The notes beneath the pieces are model-generated. The model was not told the DNA's origin. It saw nothing but the letters and a program-made list of their open reading frames with translations, and ran no database searches. A program made the position numbers and the translations under genes. From Hyphomicrobiales bacterium (lineage in GTDB: Bacteria; Pseudomonadota; Alphaproteobacteria; Rhizobiales; Rhizobiaceae), in the NCBI GenBank assembly GCA_900469445.1, contig UBXM01000028.1, positions 1 through 62,414 of the forward strand: DNA of 62,414 nucleotides, given 5' to 3'. Shown here piece by piece: positions 1 to 8,859 of the stretch. Each line of letters starts with the position of its first letter. Position 1 is the stretch's first letter.

Positions 1-20
1 TTTTTACTCCGCCGTTGACA
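1..20. mobile_element. Outer end of an insertion sequence (probable IS21 family)
   Basis: The sequence TTACTCCGCCGTTGACA at 4-20 is the exact reverse complement of the last 17 bases of the window (62398-62414). Both copies point out of the window, as the two ends of one IS would. The TGT...CA-type terminus followed by a GTAAAA-like run resembles IS21-family ends, but the family is inferred because no transposase is present. The flanking bases (GATCACGG here, GATAAGTG at the other end) do not match as a target duplication. Confidence 0.6.
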
Positions 21-320
21 GATCACGGCGTCGATCGGCCAGGTGCCGAGGTGGGTGCGGCGCTGGGCGACGAGAATGTCGACCGCCGTCTCGTTCGCCT
101 CGATGGCCTCAATCGCGGCACCCATGTCGTCCCACGGACCGAGATTCTCGATCGGTATGACGTCGCCATCCTCATCGTAGCCGCCGGATTTATATTGCGG
201 GGCGGGCTGCACGCGCGCGTAGGCACGTTCGGCTTGATTGATGAGACGGAAACCTTCCGTTCGCTGCCTCCAGTATTCCGGGCTGCCGCCGTCGATATGC
301 TTGATTTTGCGTTGTGTCAC
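1..320 (-). CDS. Hypothetical protein, 3' end cut by IS
   Basis: This partial gene starts with GTG at 318-320, preceded by a good Shine-Dalgarno (AAGGAG, about 5-8 bases upstream). It encodes an acidic soluble protein beginning VTQRKIKHIDGGSPEYWRQR. The frame stays open for about 100 residues and then runs into the IS terminus with no stop, so the native C-terminus is missing. I do not recognise a domain. It lies at the edge of the conserved minus-strand plasmid block and may be another conserved hypothetical of that block. Confidence 0.55.
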   Translation of the reverse strand, partial: MTQRKIKHIDGGSPEYWRQRTEGFRLINQAERAYARVQPAPQYKSGGYDEDGDVIPIENLGPWDDMGAAIEAIEANETAVDILVAQRRTHLGTWPIDAVICQRRSK

Positions 321-855
321 AGAAGTCTCCTTTTCGTTTTCTGACGAAAGGAGCCCGCACTGTAGACGCGAGGTGTCAGGGGTCAGGGATAGCGAAACGC
401 GACCGCTGGAGGCGGCCAGCGGAGGTGCCGAGTTTCTGACGGGGCTAGACAAGCACCGGCTGAAACTTGGAGGGGCCGCGCAGTCCTTGACGCCGGAGTG
501 TCGTGTGCATCACGGGCGGTCAGAGAGAGAAGAGACCACGGCCCCACCAGGGGCCGTGCCCATATCCGGCGATCAGCCAGCTGGGAGTGCAAAGGGCATG
601 CCCTTGCGGCGAAGCGGCCTGCCGATCCGCCTGTTGCGCCCTACGAGAGTGATCCTTACCGTCGGCGGAGACCGCGAAGCGGGCTCCGTGAGCGGTGCTG
701 CGCGACGCGAATAGAGCGGTCGGGACAGGCCGGCTCGCTTGATCGGAACACCGTCTCTCTGATGCAGCCGCCCCATCACGGAAATGAATCGATCACTGCC
801 GACCGATTCATAACTGTCGTTGGACGGGAATTTGCCAATCGACGATTCTGTCGAC
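321..855. other. No recognisable gene; one strong hairpin
   Basis: I see no convincing coding region. A perfect 9-bp stem (CACGGCCCC, loop ACCA, GGGGCCGTG) lies at 537-558. Read on the minus strand it is followed by a pyrimidine-rich run, so it could terminate minus-strand transcription, but no minus-strand gene upstream of it is evident. Confidence 0.4.
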
Positions 856-1103
856 ATGATCTCACAACCATATCAGCTCTATGTCGAGCGATCTGATACG
901 CTGAAAAACATGGCCCGTTATTACGCCATGGTATCTCAACGACATCGGTCGGCCACGCCTGCCTGACGCGGCGATGGGGCCGCATCGGATCTCGGGGCCA
1001 ATCGAAACTCCATATCTTCGAGGATGAGAAGGACGCGGTTTCGCTGTTCCTTGATATTTTGCACCAGAAGCGCCGCAGAGGCTACCAGCCATCCCGGCGA
1101 TAA
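856..1103 (+). pseudogene. WGR-domain protein with a one-base frameshift
   Basis: The frame from ATG 856 reads MISQPYQLYVERSDTLKNM then ARYYAM and stops soon after. One frame over, from 933, it reads ISTTSVGHACLTRRWGRIGS and continues to QKRRRGYQPSRR before TAA at 1101-1103. Together they make a typical 80-residue WGR domain with the signature RxWGRIGxxGQ and the C-terminal RRGYxP. A single missing base near 931 (GGT ATC where GAT ATC is expected) explains the break. WGR proteins of this size are common stand-alone genes on rhizobial plasmids and are thought to bind nucleic acid. It is either a recent pseudogene or a sequencing error. Confidence 0.75.
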
Positions 1104-1205
1104 CTCGCGTGCTTTGTGCTAAATGCCGGACACATCACTGCCAAGCGGAGCTTCGTGCCCGGTAAGTCGGTCGAACCGACGGACCGGGCAAGGTCTGACG
1201 GCAAA

Positions 1206-1227
1206 AGCCTCCCTCAGAAGGGAGGCT
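1206..1227 (-). terminator. Rho-independent terminator
   Basis: The stem AGCCTCCC / GGGAGGCT (1206-1213 with 1220-1227) is followed on the minus strand by TTTT. It overlaps the stop codon of the small minus-strand gene at 1214-1378, so stop and terminator are fused. Confidence 0.7.
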
Positions 1228-1378
1228 CAGCCGAGACCTGGCCCTCCCGTTCGGCAATCATCACTGCAAGCTCGGCGCGTGCCAGTTCCAGTTCGAGCTC
1301 GATCTCGCGGCGCTCGACAACGTCGACCGATGCATTCAATTCCAGGCGCAGCTCTTCGATGTGTTGTTCCAGTAGCAT
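1214..1378 (-). CDS. Small coiled-coil hypothetical protein (54 aa)
   Basis: The start at ATG 1376-1378 is preceded by AAGGAGACGAAG, a strong ribosome binding site, so I prefer it to longer upstream starts. The product begins MLLEQHIEELRLELNASV and is rich in Glu, Leu and Arg in a heptad-like pattern over most of its length, suggesting a short coiled coil. No family is recognised. It ends on its own terminator hairpin and is probably monocistronic. Small helical proteins of this kind are common hypotheticals beside antirestriction genes on rhizobial plasmids, but a role cannot be inferred. Confidence 0.6.
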   Translation of the reverse strand: MLLEQHIEELRLELNASVDVVERREIELELELARAELAVMIAEREGQVSAEPPF

Positions 1379-1769
1379 CTTCGTCTCCTTGACGTTGTGA
1401 ATGACGACGCCCGCGGTCATGAGGGGTCGGGTCGGGTCAAGGTTCGCGTCAGCGACCGGCGGAGCCGGCGTGCGGAGGAGCCGATTTTGTCGGAGCGGAG
1501 GGAACCGGAGTGGAGGCAAAATTGGAGGTGCCGCGCGACCTTGAGGCGGCGCGATCGCTCATGGCACCCTTGGCCAGATCGAGCAGACATACCCCTCTCC
1601 GTATGGCACCCATCAGAAGGGTGCGGTGGTGCGAACACGCTCGATTCGAGTGTTGGTGACCTGAAGTTGTGGAAATCTCGGAATTGCGGGCATTTGTGCT
1701 GCACTGCGCCAATGACACGCCGGAATTCCCCTGCAAGGGATTTTGGATCATAGATGCGGAGACAAGAAC
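1379..1769. other. Intergenic region upstream of the HU gene
   Basis: About 390 bases with no convincing gene. It should contain divergent promoters for the small minus-strand gene and the plus-strand HU gene. I could not pick a clear -35/-10 pair. Confidence 0.4.
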
Positions 1770-2048
1770 ATGACGACCACAAACGAAATTGCCGACAAGA
1801 TCGCTTCTGACCACAGCCTGACCAAGGCACAGGCCAAGACCATCGTAGAGTCGGTGATCTCCTCGATCACCGCTGCCGCCGTTGCCGGCAACGAGACAAG
1901 CCTGCCGGGATTTGGGAAATTCAAGGTGAAAAATACCCCGGAGCGTGAAGCACGCAATCCGTCGACCGGCGCGACCATCAAGGTCGCCGCCGCTCGGAAA
2001 CTGGCATTCACGCCGGCCAAGGCTCTGAAAGACGCCCTTAACAAGTGA
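1770..2048 (+). CDS. HU-family DNA-binding protein
   Basis: This 92-residue protein has the HU/IHF fold signature: an N-terminal helical part (MTTTNEIADKIASDHSLTKA), then LPGFGKFKVKNTPEREARNP with the GxGxF turn and the PxTG arm (NPSTGATIKV), then the C-terminal FTPAKALKDALN. HU dimers bend DNA and shape nucleoid, replication and recombination complexes. The ATG at 1770 follows GGAGACAAGAAC, a good ribosome binding site, and I reject an upstream in-frame start. It is single, with its own terminator at 2066-2099. A plasmid-borne HU copy may support plasmid maintenance or recombination (inference). Confidence 0.93.
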   Translation: MTTTNEIADKIASDHSLTKAQAKTIVESVISSITAAAVAGNETSLPGFGKFKVKNTPEREARNPSTGATIKVAAARKLAFTPAKALKDALNK

Positions 2049-2065
2049 TGGCACCGAAATCATAG

Positions 2066-2099
2066 CCAAGAGGCCCGGTGATCCGCCGGGCCTTCTTGG
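2066..2099 (+). terminator. Terminator of the HU gene
   Basis: The sequence forms a long stem, CCAAGAGGCCCGG paired with CCGGGCCTTCTTGG around a short loop, 18 bases after the HU stop codon. Confidence 0.75.
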
Positions 2100-2196
2100 C
2101 TGCGAAAGGACTACCTACCAAAATTCAGCCGCGCTCCAGTCGGCACCACAAAGTCGGGGTCAAGCTCGATGCTGCTCCGGCTTAGCTGAGCGACAA

Positions 2197-2226
2197 AGGA
2201 AAAGCCCCGCCTTGGCCGGCGGGGCT
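2197..2226 (-). terminator. Terminator of the DUF736 gene
   Basis: AGCCCCGCC / GGCGGGGCT (2203-2211 with 2218-2226) is a perfect stem followed on the minus strand by TTTTCCTTT, just downstream of the DUF736 stop. Confidence 0.8.
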
Positions 2227-2240
2227 CGATGTTGCGCGGT

Positions 2241-2558
2241 TCAGATTTCGCGCTTCGGGCGGTTCCAGATGAGGGCGTATTCGCCTTCCGTTTCGCTTGG
2301 CCACAGGGCAGCTGTGATCGGTGCGTTGAAGCTCGGATCGTCGAGCTTTACGGAGATGTACTGCTCGCCGTCATTGGAAACCGCCTTCCACCCGGCGCCA
2401 ACCTCGACGCCGTTGCCGGCGGTGATGCGGAAATCCGGGGCGTCCCGTGAGACCCGTTCGATCGGGTTGAGGCGGGCCTTCATGCTGACGGTGAGGGTGC
2501 GAACGTTGCCGATGATGGAGTTGTTGCCGTTGGTGGTGAATTCGCCGATGACTGCCAT
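2241..2558 (-). CDS. DUF736 family protein
   Basis: The product of 105 residues begins MAVIGEFTTNGNNSIIGNVR and contains the DUF736 hallmarks: an N-terminal beta strand, a central region on amino-acid positions 40-70 (DFRITAG...GAGWKAVS), the segment YISVKLDDPSF and a C-terminal LWPSE...ALIWNRP. The family is small, soluble, of unknown biochemical function, and very frequent on rhizobial and other alphaproteobacterial plasmids. I chose the ATG at 2556-2558, preceded by GGAAAACGACA, over an upstream in-frame start. It is single and followed by a terminator. Confidence 0.88.
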   Translation of the reverse strand: MAVIGEFTTNGNNSIIGNVRTLTVSMKARLNPIERVSRDAPDFRITAGNGVEVGAGWKAVSNDGEQYISVKLDDPSFNAPITAALWPSETEGEYALIWNRPKREI

Positions 2559-3238
2559 TGTCGTTTTCCTTTTCCGGTGTGTTCGGGCCGCGCCCACCGC
2601 GGCCTCGATGGCGGTGTCAAGACCGGTGGCGATCGACGCCGCACCCTTGGGCCGAAACGTCAGTGGAGGGCGGTCGGGAGCGGCTTTCTTGTCCCGCGAG
2701 GAATGCGAACTTGTTCGCAGGGGATGAAAGTTGCGGACGGCCGTTGTGGTTCAGGCGATCGAGACGAAGTCGGCCTTCGGTCACACCAGCCCCATCGAGG
2801 TCTGCGTGGGTGTCGTCCGTCGTTGCGGATGGGCAGGCCACGACCTGTGCTCATCGGCAGGCTCGCGACCGGCGTGATACGCAAAACCATGGCTCCGTGC
2901 CCCCGCGCGACCGCCTGGCCACGCTGACCGGTCGGCATGAGATTGCATCGCCACTGTTTTGCCTCCACGACAATACTGTTGCGTTTGCGTTGGTCCGCCG
3001 AGGTCCCTCCGATCGCTTAGACTACGCGACCTGTAAGGCTGGACACCGCACAGGCCTTATTGCCGCCGGATCATGCCACCGTATCATCGTGTGGGACTAG
3101 ATCTCGATCGTGGTCCGGCGCGAAGTGATCTCGATTTGGGCGCCATGGTCGTGGATTGGACCCGGGCCCCGAGCGACAGTGCTCTCAGCCGGATGGTTGA
3201 TGTTGCGGGGTGGTCGACAAGCTCGGGCTTGAACAATC
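2559..3238. other. Long intergenic region, no recognised gene
   Basis: About 680 GC-rich bases between the ArdC and DUF736 genes. ORFs exist in several frames, but none has a ribosome binding site with a recognisable product. The region presumably holds the DUF736 promoter and leader. Confidence 0.35.
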
Positions 3239-4165
3239 TTACGCCGCCTCCGGTTCGGACGCCGCCTGCGGCTGAAGGTCGTGGAGATAGGCGACGGCGC
3301 GCTGCGCATGAGCAGCAGCATTGAAGATTGCGCGCTTGTCGGAGCCAAGGATCGCAGCCCAACTCTGGATATAGGCAGCATGGTCCGGCCGTGGCTCCAG
3401 TTCCGGGACGATCCCCAGATCGGCACAAATCATGGCAGCTCCGAGCTCCACGAGCATCTCTTCGAAGGCGCGTTCGCGGCGATCCTTGTGATAGCGGGAC
3501 AGATCCCTGTTCAGCCGATGAGATGCAGATGTCCAGTGCAACGTCTCATGCGCTCGGATGGCAACGAATGACGCCATGTCGCGGAACTGCGCCGGCTCGG
3601 GAAGCTGGACGTGATCGGTAGGCGGCGAATAATAAGCCTGATTGCCGCCATAGCGGACAACTGCACCGGTATTGTCGAAGAAGCGATCAGCTTGCTCGAT
3701 GCGTTCGAGCGGTTTGGTGATTGCGTCGGGAGCGCGGTAATAATGATCCGGCAATCCTTCTATTTGATCACAATTGAAGACGGTGTATGCCTTCAGAAAC
3801 GGGATATCCCGCTCGATTTCGCCACCGCCTGGATCGGTTTCCGTCTTGGTGAAGCGGCTCGCATAGACCACGGTGGCACCGCTTTCGCCCTTGCGGACAT
3901 GGGCACCCAGTTCGTTGGCCTGACGCAAGGTCATCCAGGTCGCCGAATTGAACCCGCAGGCGACAGTCTCCGACCATAAAAGCAGGACGTTTAGACCGGT
4001 ATAGGCCTGTCCGTTATGGCGGAGCGGTCGGCTAACCCGGCCCGTCATATTGCGGGCGCTCCATGGCTTGACCCAGGGGCGCACGCCGTTTTCCAGATCG
4101 GCGACGATCCGATCGGTAATGCGGGCATAGATGTCGATGCGGGTGGTTTCGGTCTTCCTGCTCAT
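3239..4165 (-). CDS. ardC: ArdC-like antirestriction protein (zincin)
   Basis: The 308-residue protein has an N-terminal ssDNA-binding region (residues 8-110; IYARITDRIVADLENGVRPW, ...GQAYTGLNVLLLW) and a C-terminal metallopeptidase-like domain with HETLH at about residues 206-210, followed by the helix AFEEMLVELGAAMICADLGI. ArdC proteins protect incoming single-stranded plasmid DNA from host restriction. The start at 4165 follows TGGAGGTTTGAAC and agrees with family length; a much longer open frame upstream lacks homology. Finding it beside a DarB-like methyltransferase-helicase suggests a shared antirestriction function. The assignment is secure; the in vivo role is inferred. Confidence 0.9.
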   Translation of the reverse strand: MSRKTETTRIDIYARITDRIVADLENGVRPWVKPWSARNMTGRVSRPLRHNGQAYTGLNVLLLWSETVACGFNSATWMTLRQANELGAHVRKGESGATVVYASRFTKTETDPGGGEIERDIPFLKAYTVFNCDQIEGLPDHYYRAPDAITKPLERIEQADRFFDNTGAVVRYGGNQAYYSPPTDHVQLPEPAQFRDMASFVAIRAHETLHWTSASHRLNRDLSRYHKDRRERAFEEMLVELGAAMICADLGIVPELEPRPDHAAYIQSWAAILGSDKRAIFNAAAHAQRAVAYLHDLQPQAASEPEAA

Positions 4166-4416
4166 GTTCAAACCTCCATTTACCGTAGGCAGCGTCGGTC
4201 GCGACCTCGTTACGGTGGGCCGATTGCAGGAGCGGTCAGGGGGCAGGCGCACCGGAACGGCCAAAACGCATGTGAAGGACGGCGAAGCCGTTGCGGCCTG
4301 CATCCGGCTCCTGCAGGACCGAGACCGGGACGGGGTTGCGACCGACGCCCGTGGCCATCTGTCTTCCTTCTTCTCCTTTTTGCCTTCGCCATGGTCATGG
4401 TCGCGGACATGGAAAA

Positions 4417-4438
4417 GGCCGCCCGTGGTTGGGCGGCC
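4417..4438 (-). terminator. Terminator downstream of the 203-aa gene
   Basis: A perfect stem GGCCGCCC / GGGCGGCC (4417-4424 with 4431-4438) is followed on the minus strand by TTTTCC. It separates the gene at 4494-5105 from ardC, which therefore needs its own promoter in 4166-4410. Confidence 0.8.
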
Positions 4439-4493
4439 GCGCAGTTCAGACCTGCATTGAAGGGCGGGCCTGAGCTCCGCCGGTGGGATCGCC

Positions 4494-5105
4494 TCAGTCG
4501 AAAGCTGACATCTGGGCCGCGGCCGCTTTGCGGTCGAGTGTATGGCCAGGATTTTCGACCGGTCGGTCGAAGGGCTTCCAGGCCTCGCCGACAATCTGCT
4601 CGTAAGCGGCGACAGCGCCTTCCGCTGCCATCCGCAGGGCGTGGGCCTGGATGCCCATGTCGGCGGCGAATTCGCGCTTGCGCTGCGCGGCGCTGTCATA
4701 GCCGACCGGGCCGTCGAGATCTTCGTCGCGGGCTTCAGCGGCACCCTTGGCGGTGGCGTCGCGTGCCTCGGTGACCGCGCGGGAGTAGAACTGGCCGGCG
4801 CCATGGGCCGAGCCGACATAGGCGCCGACGATCCGCTGGAGGTGGATCTGCATCGCCCGTTCCCCGAGGCCATCCGAGAGACCGGTGGCCGTCTCTATGA
4901 TCAAGCGCTCGTGCATGTCGCGGATGCCGTCGCTATCGAGGATGGCAGCGCCGAAGCTCTCTGCGATCTTCAGTGCCTGAGCTTCATCGGGGCAGGTCAG
5001 GCGGACCATCTCGACAGTGGCGCCCTTGCGGAGCTGGAGGACGCGAGCGGATGGACGCGACGCCTGATGTGAGGATTGCCGGGACTGGGTTGTGGGCTTT
5101 GCCAT
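4494..5105 (-). CDS. Conserved plasmid hypothetical protein (203 aa)
   Basis: The ATG at 5103-5105 follows AAAGGAAACCATC. The N-terminus is polar (MAKPTTQSRQSSHQASRPSA). A central helical region contains IRDMHERLIIETATGLSDGL and a glycine-rich stretch (GAYVGSAHGAGQFYS). The C-terminal third is alanine-rich and helical. No catalytic motif or membrane segment is visible and I do not recognise a named domain. It is flanked by ardC and by other conserved hypotheticals on the same strand and ends with its own terminator. Confidence 0.7.
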   Translation of the reverse strand: MAKPTTQSRQSSHQASRPSARVLQLRKGATVEMVRLTCPDEAQALKIAESFGAAILDSDGIRDMHERLIIETATGLSDGLGERAMQIHLQRIVGAYVGSAHGAGQFYSRAVTEARDATAKGAAEARDEDLDGPVGYDSAAQRKREFAADMGIQAHALRMAAEGAVAAYEQIVGEAWKPFDRPVENPGHTLDRKAAAAQMSAFD

Positions 5106-5540
5106 GATGGTTTCCTTTCGTTATCTGCCGAGGCGGTTTCGGCCCCCTTGGCCGGCCTGTCCTTCGGTGCGGTCGAAAGGGACCGACGCAAGCCGGCCGG
5201 TTCAGGGTCCGGGCAGGCCAGATCCAGCGAAGCCGGTGTGCGGGCGAGCGGGGCCAAAGCCCTGCGATGCCCCGCATTCCTGCTTTGCGACGAGCGGCAT
5301 GACCGGCCGCCCCGCGGCGCGATAGCGGCCTTGAACAGGACGGGCGTCGGTCCAGACCGCTATGAAACCGAAGGACGGACCGGCCAGGGGGAGAAACCTT
5401 GCCGGACCAGATGACGGGAGTAGCCCAGCAGATCCATGGCGAACAATGCCACGATCGGACCGGATCGCTGATGCCGACGAGGCAATCTCAGGCACGGACA
5501 GCGTCAGCCCTGTAGCAGTTCCTGATGCCGCGACGATCGC
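5106..5540. other. Intergenic region, no recognised gene
   Basis: About 435 GC-rich bases between two hypothetical genes of the minus strand. It contains no ORF with a convincing start and product, and likely serves as promoter and leader for the 203-aa gene. Confidence 0.35.
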
Positions 5541-6011
5541 TCATGCTTTAGCCCTCCCCTGCCCTGCATTGCTGGCCACCTCGTCGGCGGTGACGTCTTC
5601 CAATACGGCGGAGGGATAGCCGTGCCGGGTGAGCCACTCCTTCGCGGCCTCGCGGGTGGTGGCGAGATGGACGAGTTCGGCGTTCTCACCGGCTCGGTCG
5701 AAAACGCAGCAGCTCCCGACGGCTGGGACTTCGACAATGCTGAAGCTCAGGCTACTGTCTATCGAAAAGCTCCGATAGACACGGATCGCAATGCCCCCGC
5801 CGGCCCCATGATCGCCTTCGTGCAACCTGAAGCCGGCCGGTATGATCATGCTGCCGCGCCGATATTCGCCCTGACGGCTGACCAACCGGCCGCTGCTGTT
5901 GCGGCTTCGCCATGCGGACAGCTTCTTGGCGTGACGTTCGGGTGGAGGCGTGCCGTCGGACCAGGCCAGAACGGAACCGATCGGGGCCAGAAATGCTGGA
6001 TGAGGTGACAT
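5541..6011 (-). CDS. Hypothetical protein (156 aa)
   Basis: The start ATG at 6009-6011 follows GGGAGCTTTCC. The protein begins MSPHPAFLAPIGSVLAWSDG and ends with a helical stretch containing TTREAAKEWLTRHGYPSAVL. It appears soluble and has no recognised domain. It lies about 100 bases downstream of the parB-like gene on the same strand and may be cotranscribed with it. Confidence rests on the ribosome binding site and coding appearance rather than on homology. Confidence 0.6.
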   Translation of the reverse strand: MSPHPAFLAPIGSVLAWSDGTPPPERHAKKLSAWRSRNSSGRLVSRQGEYRRGSMIIPAGFRLHEGDHGAGGGIAIRVYRSFSIDSSLSFSIVEVPAVGSCCVFDRAGENAELVHLATTREAAKEWLTRHGYPSAVLEDVTADEVASNAGQGRAKA

Positions 6012-6113
6012 GGAAAGCTCCGGGATGAAGTGTGAATGGGCGAGACGGAACCGCCGCCAGTGGCGACCACGGGCGGCGGTTGGGTCGTGAAGAGATGCAT
6101 GGATCCAATGCCG

Positions 6114-7562
6114 CTATTCTGCCGCGATACCGTAGGCACTCTCATCCTCATCGAGATCGGATTCGTCGATGCCGGCCTCGGTGGCATCGACATCATCGGC
6201 ATGGTCGCTACCGGGATCACCGGCCCCATCGAGGTCGGCTCCACTGGAGGAGCTTTCCTTTTCGGCCTCGGCTTCGGCTTCGTCGAATGCTTCCCCATGC
6301 TTTTTCAGGGCGATGATATCGGCCGGGTCGGGGGCGAACAGCGCCGAAGCGTGGACGAACCGTTCTTCCGCAAAGTGGCTAACGAGTTCCGATCGCGTCT
6401 CCCGCACCTTCAGGCGCGGCGTCACATTCGCATCGTTTGCGGCCGCCTCGAGCGCCTGCCTCGACAGGCACAACAGGAAGTCCTCCGATCCCATATTGGG
6501 AAGGAAGCCGTCAGCGCCGATCGAGTCACCAGCAATCCGGGAGACCACGCCGCTGTTCGACATGCCACGCCGGCACGACAGGACATCGATCAGCATGGAG
6601 CGCGCGACAACACGGAGCGTTTCCATGGTCATGTCGAGCTTACCGTCATCCGAGATGAGGCGGGCGGCATGCCGCCGAAGACGGCCCGGTCCGATTACCG
6701 TATCGCTCGCGCCGGAATCGACCCGGACATTCAGGCCCGCGAATGCGATAACGAGCAGCCCCATCAACGTGTCGTCCTCGATCGGCGCCCGCGACAGAGC
6801 ATCGTGCAGAGCATCCGTGCGGAAGTCGCCGATCATGTCCTGCCCCTTTTGCGTCACGTCGGGGCGTGCTTTCGGTGCCTCGATCACAGCGCTGGCGCCG
6901 CTCCCACCGTTGGCCGTAGTGCCTTTGGTCTTCTTCTCATCGGGCATACGATACGCGACGGACTGCACCTTGCCGTCACGGTCGAGATACATGCCGACGT
7001 GATCTGACTTTGACGGCTTGCCATAGACCCGCTCAGCCTTTTTCGGGAGCTCGGGCTGGCCCCAGTTGTTGACGTCTACGATCGCGCCCTTCTTTGGCAG
7101 ATTGGCCGTCATCCATTCTTGCTGTGCTCCGAGAAACGCCTCGACATTCGTCGTGTACCGGCTGTCCTGGTCGGCGGGTGCAAAGAGGTCCTCGACCCAT
7201 TCGATGCCGTAGGCGCTTGCGAGATCGTCGCCGAAGCTCGCATCCTTGGCGAACATGCGGGTTTTTGAAAGCGCGCGAGCGATATTGTACCAGTCGGCAC
7301 GCTCTGTCTTTTTGGGCTTGTTCGCCTTCCAGACTTCTTTCTGTTCATCGAGCGAGGCCGCAGCAATCGTGCGAAGCTGCTGTTCGTTTGGCATATCGCC
7401 GAGTGCCATGTTATCGAGCATGGCGGCCAGAACATTGGCGAGAAGCCTGAGTTTCCGGATCTGGCGAACCGGGAGCGCCAGCGCTACGCCGATCGCCTCT
7501 TCGGTCCAGCCGAGGGCCACCAGCCGTTCGATGCCACGCCATTGATCGATGGGATTCATGGC
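6114..7562 (-). pseudogene. Plasmid ParB-like protein, C-terminal part (split by transposon)
   Basis: This segment carries about 482 C-terminal residues of a large ParB/RepB/Spo0J-like plasmid protein. It begins AMNPIDQWRGIERLVALGW, then a helix-turn-helix-like EEAIGVALALPVRQIRKLRL, and ends in a very acidic tail. The N-terminal ParB domain lies at 14068-14373, on the far side of the 6.5-kb transposon. From 7562 to 6114 there are exactly 483 codons including the stop, and the upstream fragment has exactly 102 codons, so excision would give a 584-residue protein. An ATG at 7557-7559 could allow translation of the C-terminal piece alone. Confidence 0.85.
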
Positions 7563-7603
7563 TTAGGTTATGCGTCAACTGTCCTTTTAGTTGGAACGTG
7601 CGG
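7563..7603. repeat. Left terminal inverted repeat of the transposon
   Basis: Reading inward it gives TTAGGTTATGCGTCAACTGT, then CC, a T-rich step and CGTGCGG. The opposite end, read inward, shares TTAGGTT, a TG step, TGTCC, a TT-G run and CGTACGG at similar spacing. The repeats are imperfect, as in RIT and Tn554-type ends. Confidence 0.65.
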
Positions 7604-7678
7604 ATTTTGGTGGCTTTTCCATCGCTGACTAGGATTGCAAGTGTATCTCTGGCTCAGCAACCTTCTCGGGACGGTAAA

Positions 7679-8374
7679 TCAGTCACTTTCGCGACGGAAG
7701 CGATACTCTCCCTTTGACTTTCGCATCGCGGTGACGATTGCTTTGTTGATCTGATCGAGATCGCAAGCTTCCGGGTGGAACTTGCGGCCGACCCATCGCC
7801 GCATATCTTTGTGCTCGTCGTGCTCCGGATCAAGCCAGGCGTCGAGGAAGTCGGCGTAGCCGGAGGTTCCGCCCACATCCTCTGGAGGTCCGGAGCGTTT
7901 GCCGGCAATGCAGCGGGGATACTTTGCGCCTTCCTCACGCGGAACACGCTCCAACCGCAACAAATGGTGCCAACTGTCACCGAAGTCATATTCGTAGAGG
8001 ATGCCCAAGGTTTCGTCGCGATCGTAGGGGAAGTGGAAGTCGATCAACCTGACCTCGGTCGCTTCGAAGATCTTGCTGTCGAATAGCCCGTCTTCGTCGA
8101 ACTCTGGTGCGCCGTAGATCAAGCCACCTATATTGAACTGGTGCAGATGACTGTCGGTCCAGCCGAAGGCCGCTTGTAGGACTTCGTGGAGTTCGGCAAG
8201 GTTCAATGTAATCGGTAGTTCGAGAACACGGCTGATCTCAGGTTCGATATCGAGGATATGAACCTCAGCGCGGACGATAAAGCTCTCAGGGTCAAACGGA
8301 TCAAGCATATCGGGATCATGCCGCGCGGAATAATTACCTGCAATGGATGAGGGACAATTTCTTTCCACCCTCAT
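7679..8374 (-). CDS. Plasmid pRiA4b ORF-3 family protein
   Basis: The product (up to 231 residues) matches the pRiA4b ORF-3-like fold: LAELHEVLQAAFGWTDSHLH, then YEYDFGDSWHH, then CIAGKRSGPPEDVGGTSGY and a C-terminal helical region. The motif order DFGDxWxH...GxxxxPPEDxGG is diagnostic. The function of the family is unknown; members are often passengers of transposable elements and some occur near DNA-modifying genes. It is the last gene of the transposon operon, six bases after the TnpC-like stop, so it is either cargo or an accessory transposition factor. The start may instead be the internal Met at 8306-8308. Confidence 0.88.
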   Translation of the reverse strand: MRVERNCPSSIAGNYSARHDPDMLDPFDPESFIVRAEVHILDIEPEISRVLELPITLNLAELHEVLQAAFGWTDSHLHQFNIGGLIYGAPEFDEDGLFDSKIFEATEVRLIDFHFPYDRDETLGILYEYDFGDSWHHLLRLERVPREEGAKYPRCIAGKRSGPPEDVGGTSGYADFLDAWLDPEHDEHKDMRRWVGRKFHPEACDLDQINKAIVTAMRKSKGEYRFRRESD

Positions 8375-8379
8375 CGCGC

Positions 8380-8859
8380 TCAGGATTTCCGAGAAGCGAG
8401 CGGCACGGGCTTTGAGCCGCGATCGCGCTCGGCGATCAGGCGAGTGTTCTGGCGCTTCTGACGCTCAACCTCCGCCTCTGCTTCGAGGATCCGCTTCAAA
8501 AGGACAGCGTTCTCCGTCACCATGCGCCGCTCCTCGATCTGCAGCACCTGGATCAAAGCGCGCTGCTGGGCGAGTTTGTCCTCCCAGGCTGCCAGCTTAT
8601 CGGGGATGACCGTGTGTTCGCTGGTGCGTCGCAGCTCCTCGATGATCGGACGATGGTTGGTGTAGATGGCATTGCGACCGACACGTGCTTCGCGGGCGAG
8701 GGTGGCAATGGTCAAACGGTAGGATCGCTTTTGCAGGTCGGGATGTGTTGGCAACCCCTTTACAAGACGCTCCAAGGCCTCGCGCAACTTACGCTCCGTG
8801 TTGCGCAGACGTTTTTCGGGCGGCGTCAGCGCCGGCGTTCTGTCGATCTTATGTGCCAT
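8380..8859 (-). CDS. TnpC-like transposition accessory protein (DUF6262 type)
   Basis: This 159-residue protein begins MAHKIDRTPALTPPEKRLRN. It has an N-terminal helix-turn-helix-like segment (YRLTIATLAREARVGRNAIY) and a long C-terminal coiled coil rich in Arg, Glu and Leu. This layout matches the small third protein of Tn554-type elements. In Tn554 TnpC is not essential but affects frequency and orientation of insertion. The ATG at 8857-8859 overlaps the end of the upstream recombinase by 11 bases and has an AAGG ribosome binding site, so I prefer it to the longer frame starting at 8910. Confidence 0.75.
   Translation of the reverse strand: MAHKIDRTPALTPPEKRLRNTERKLREALERLVKGLPTHPDLQKRSYRLTIATLAREARVGRNAIYTNHRPIIEELRRTSEHTVIPDKLAAWEDKLAQQRALIQVLQIEERRMVTENAVLLKRILEAEAEVERQKRQNTRLIAERDRGSKPVPLASRKS

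Noticed and set aside
3239..4873. A 544-residue version of the ArdC gene with an upstream extension
   Set aside because: The extension has no homology and low-complexity composition; ArdC homology and a strong ribosome binding site both place the start at 4165.
6036..7007. A 323-codon plus-strand ORF
   Set aside because: It is antisense to the clearly coding parB-like C-terminal segment and has no recognisable product.
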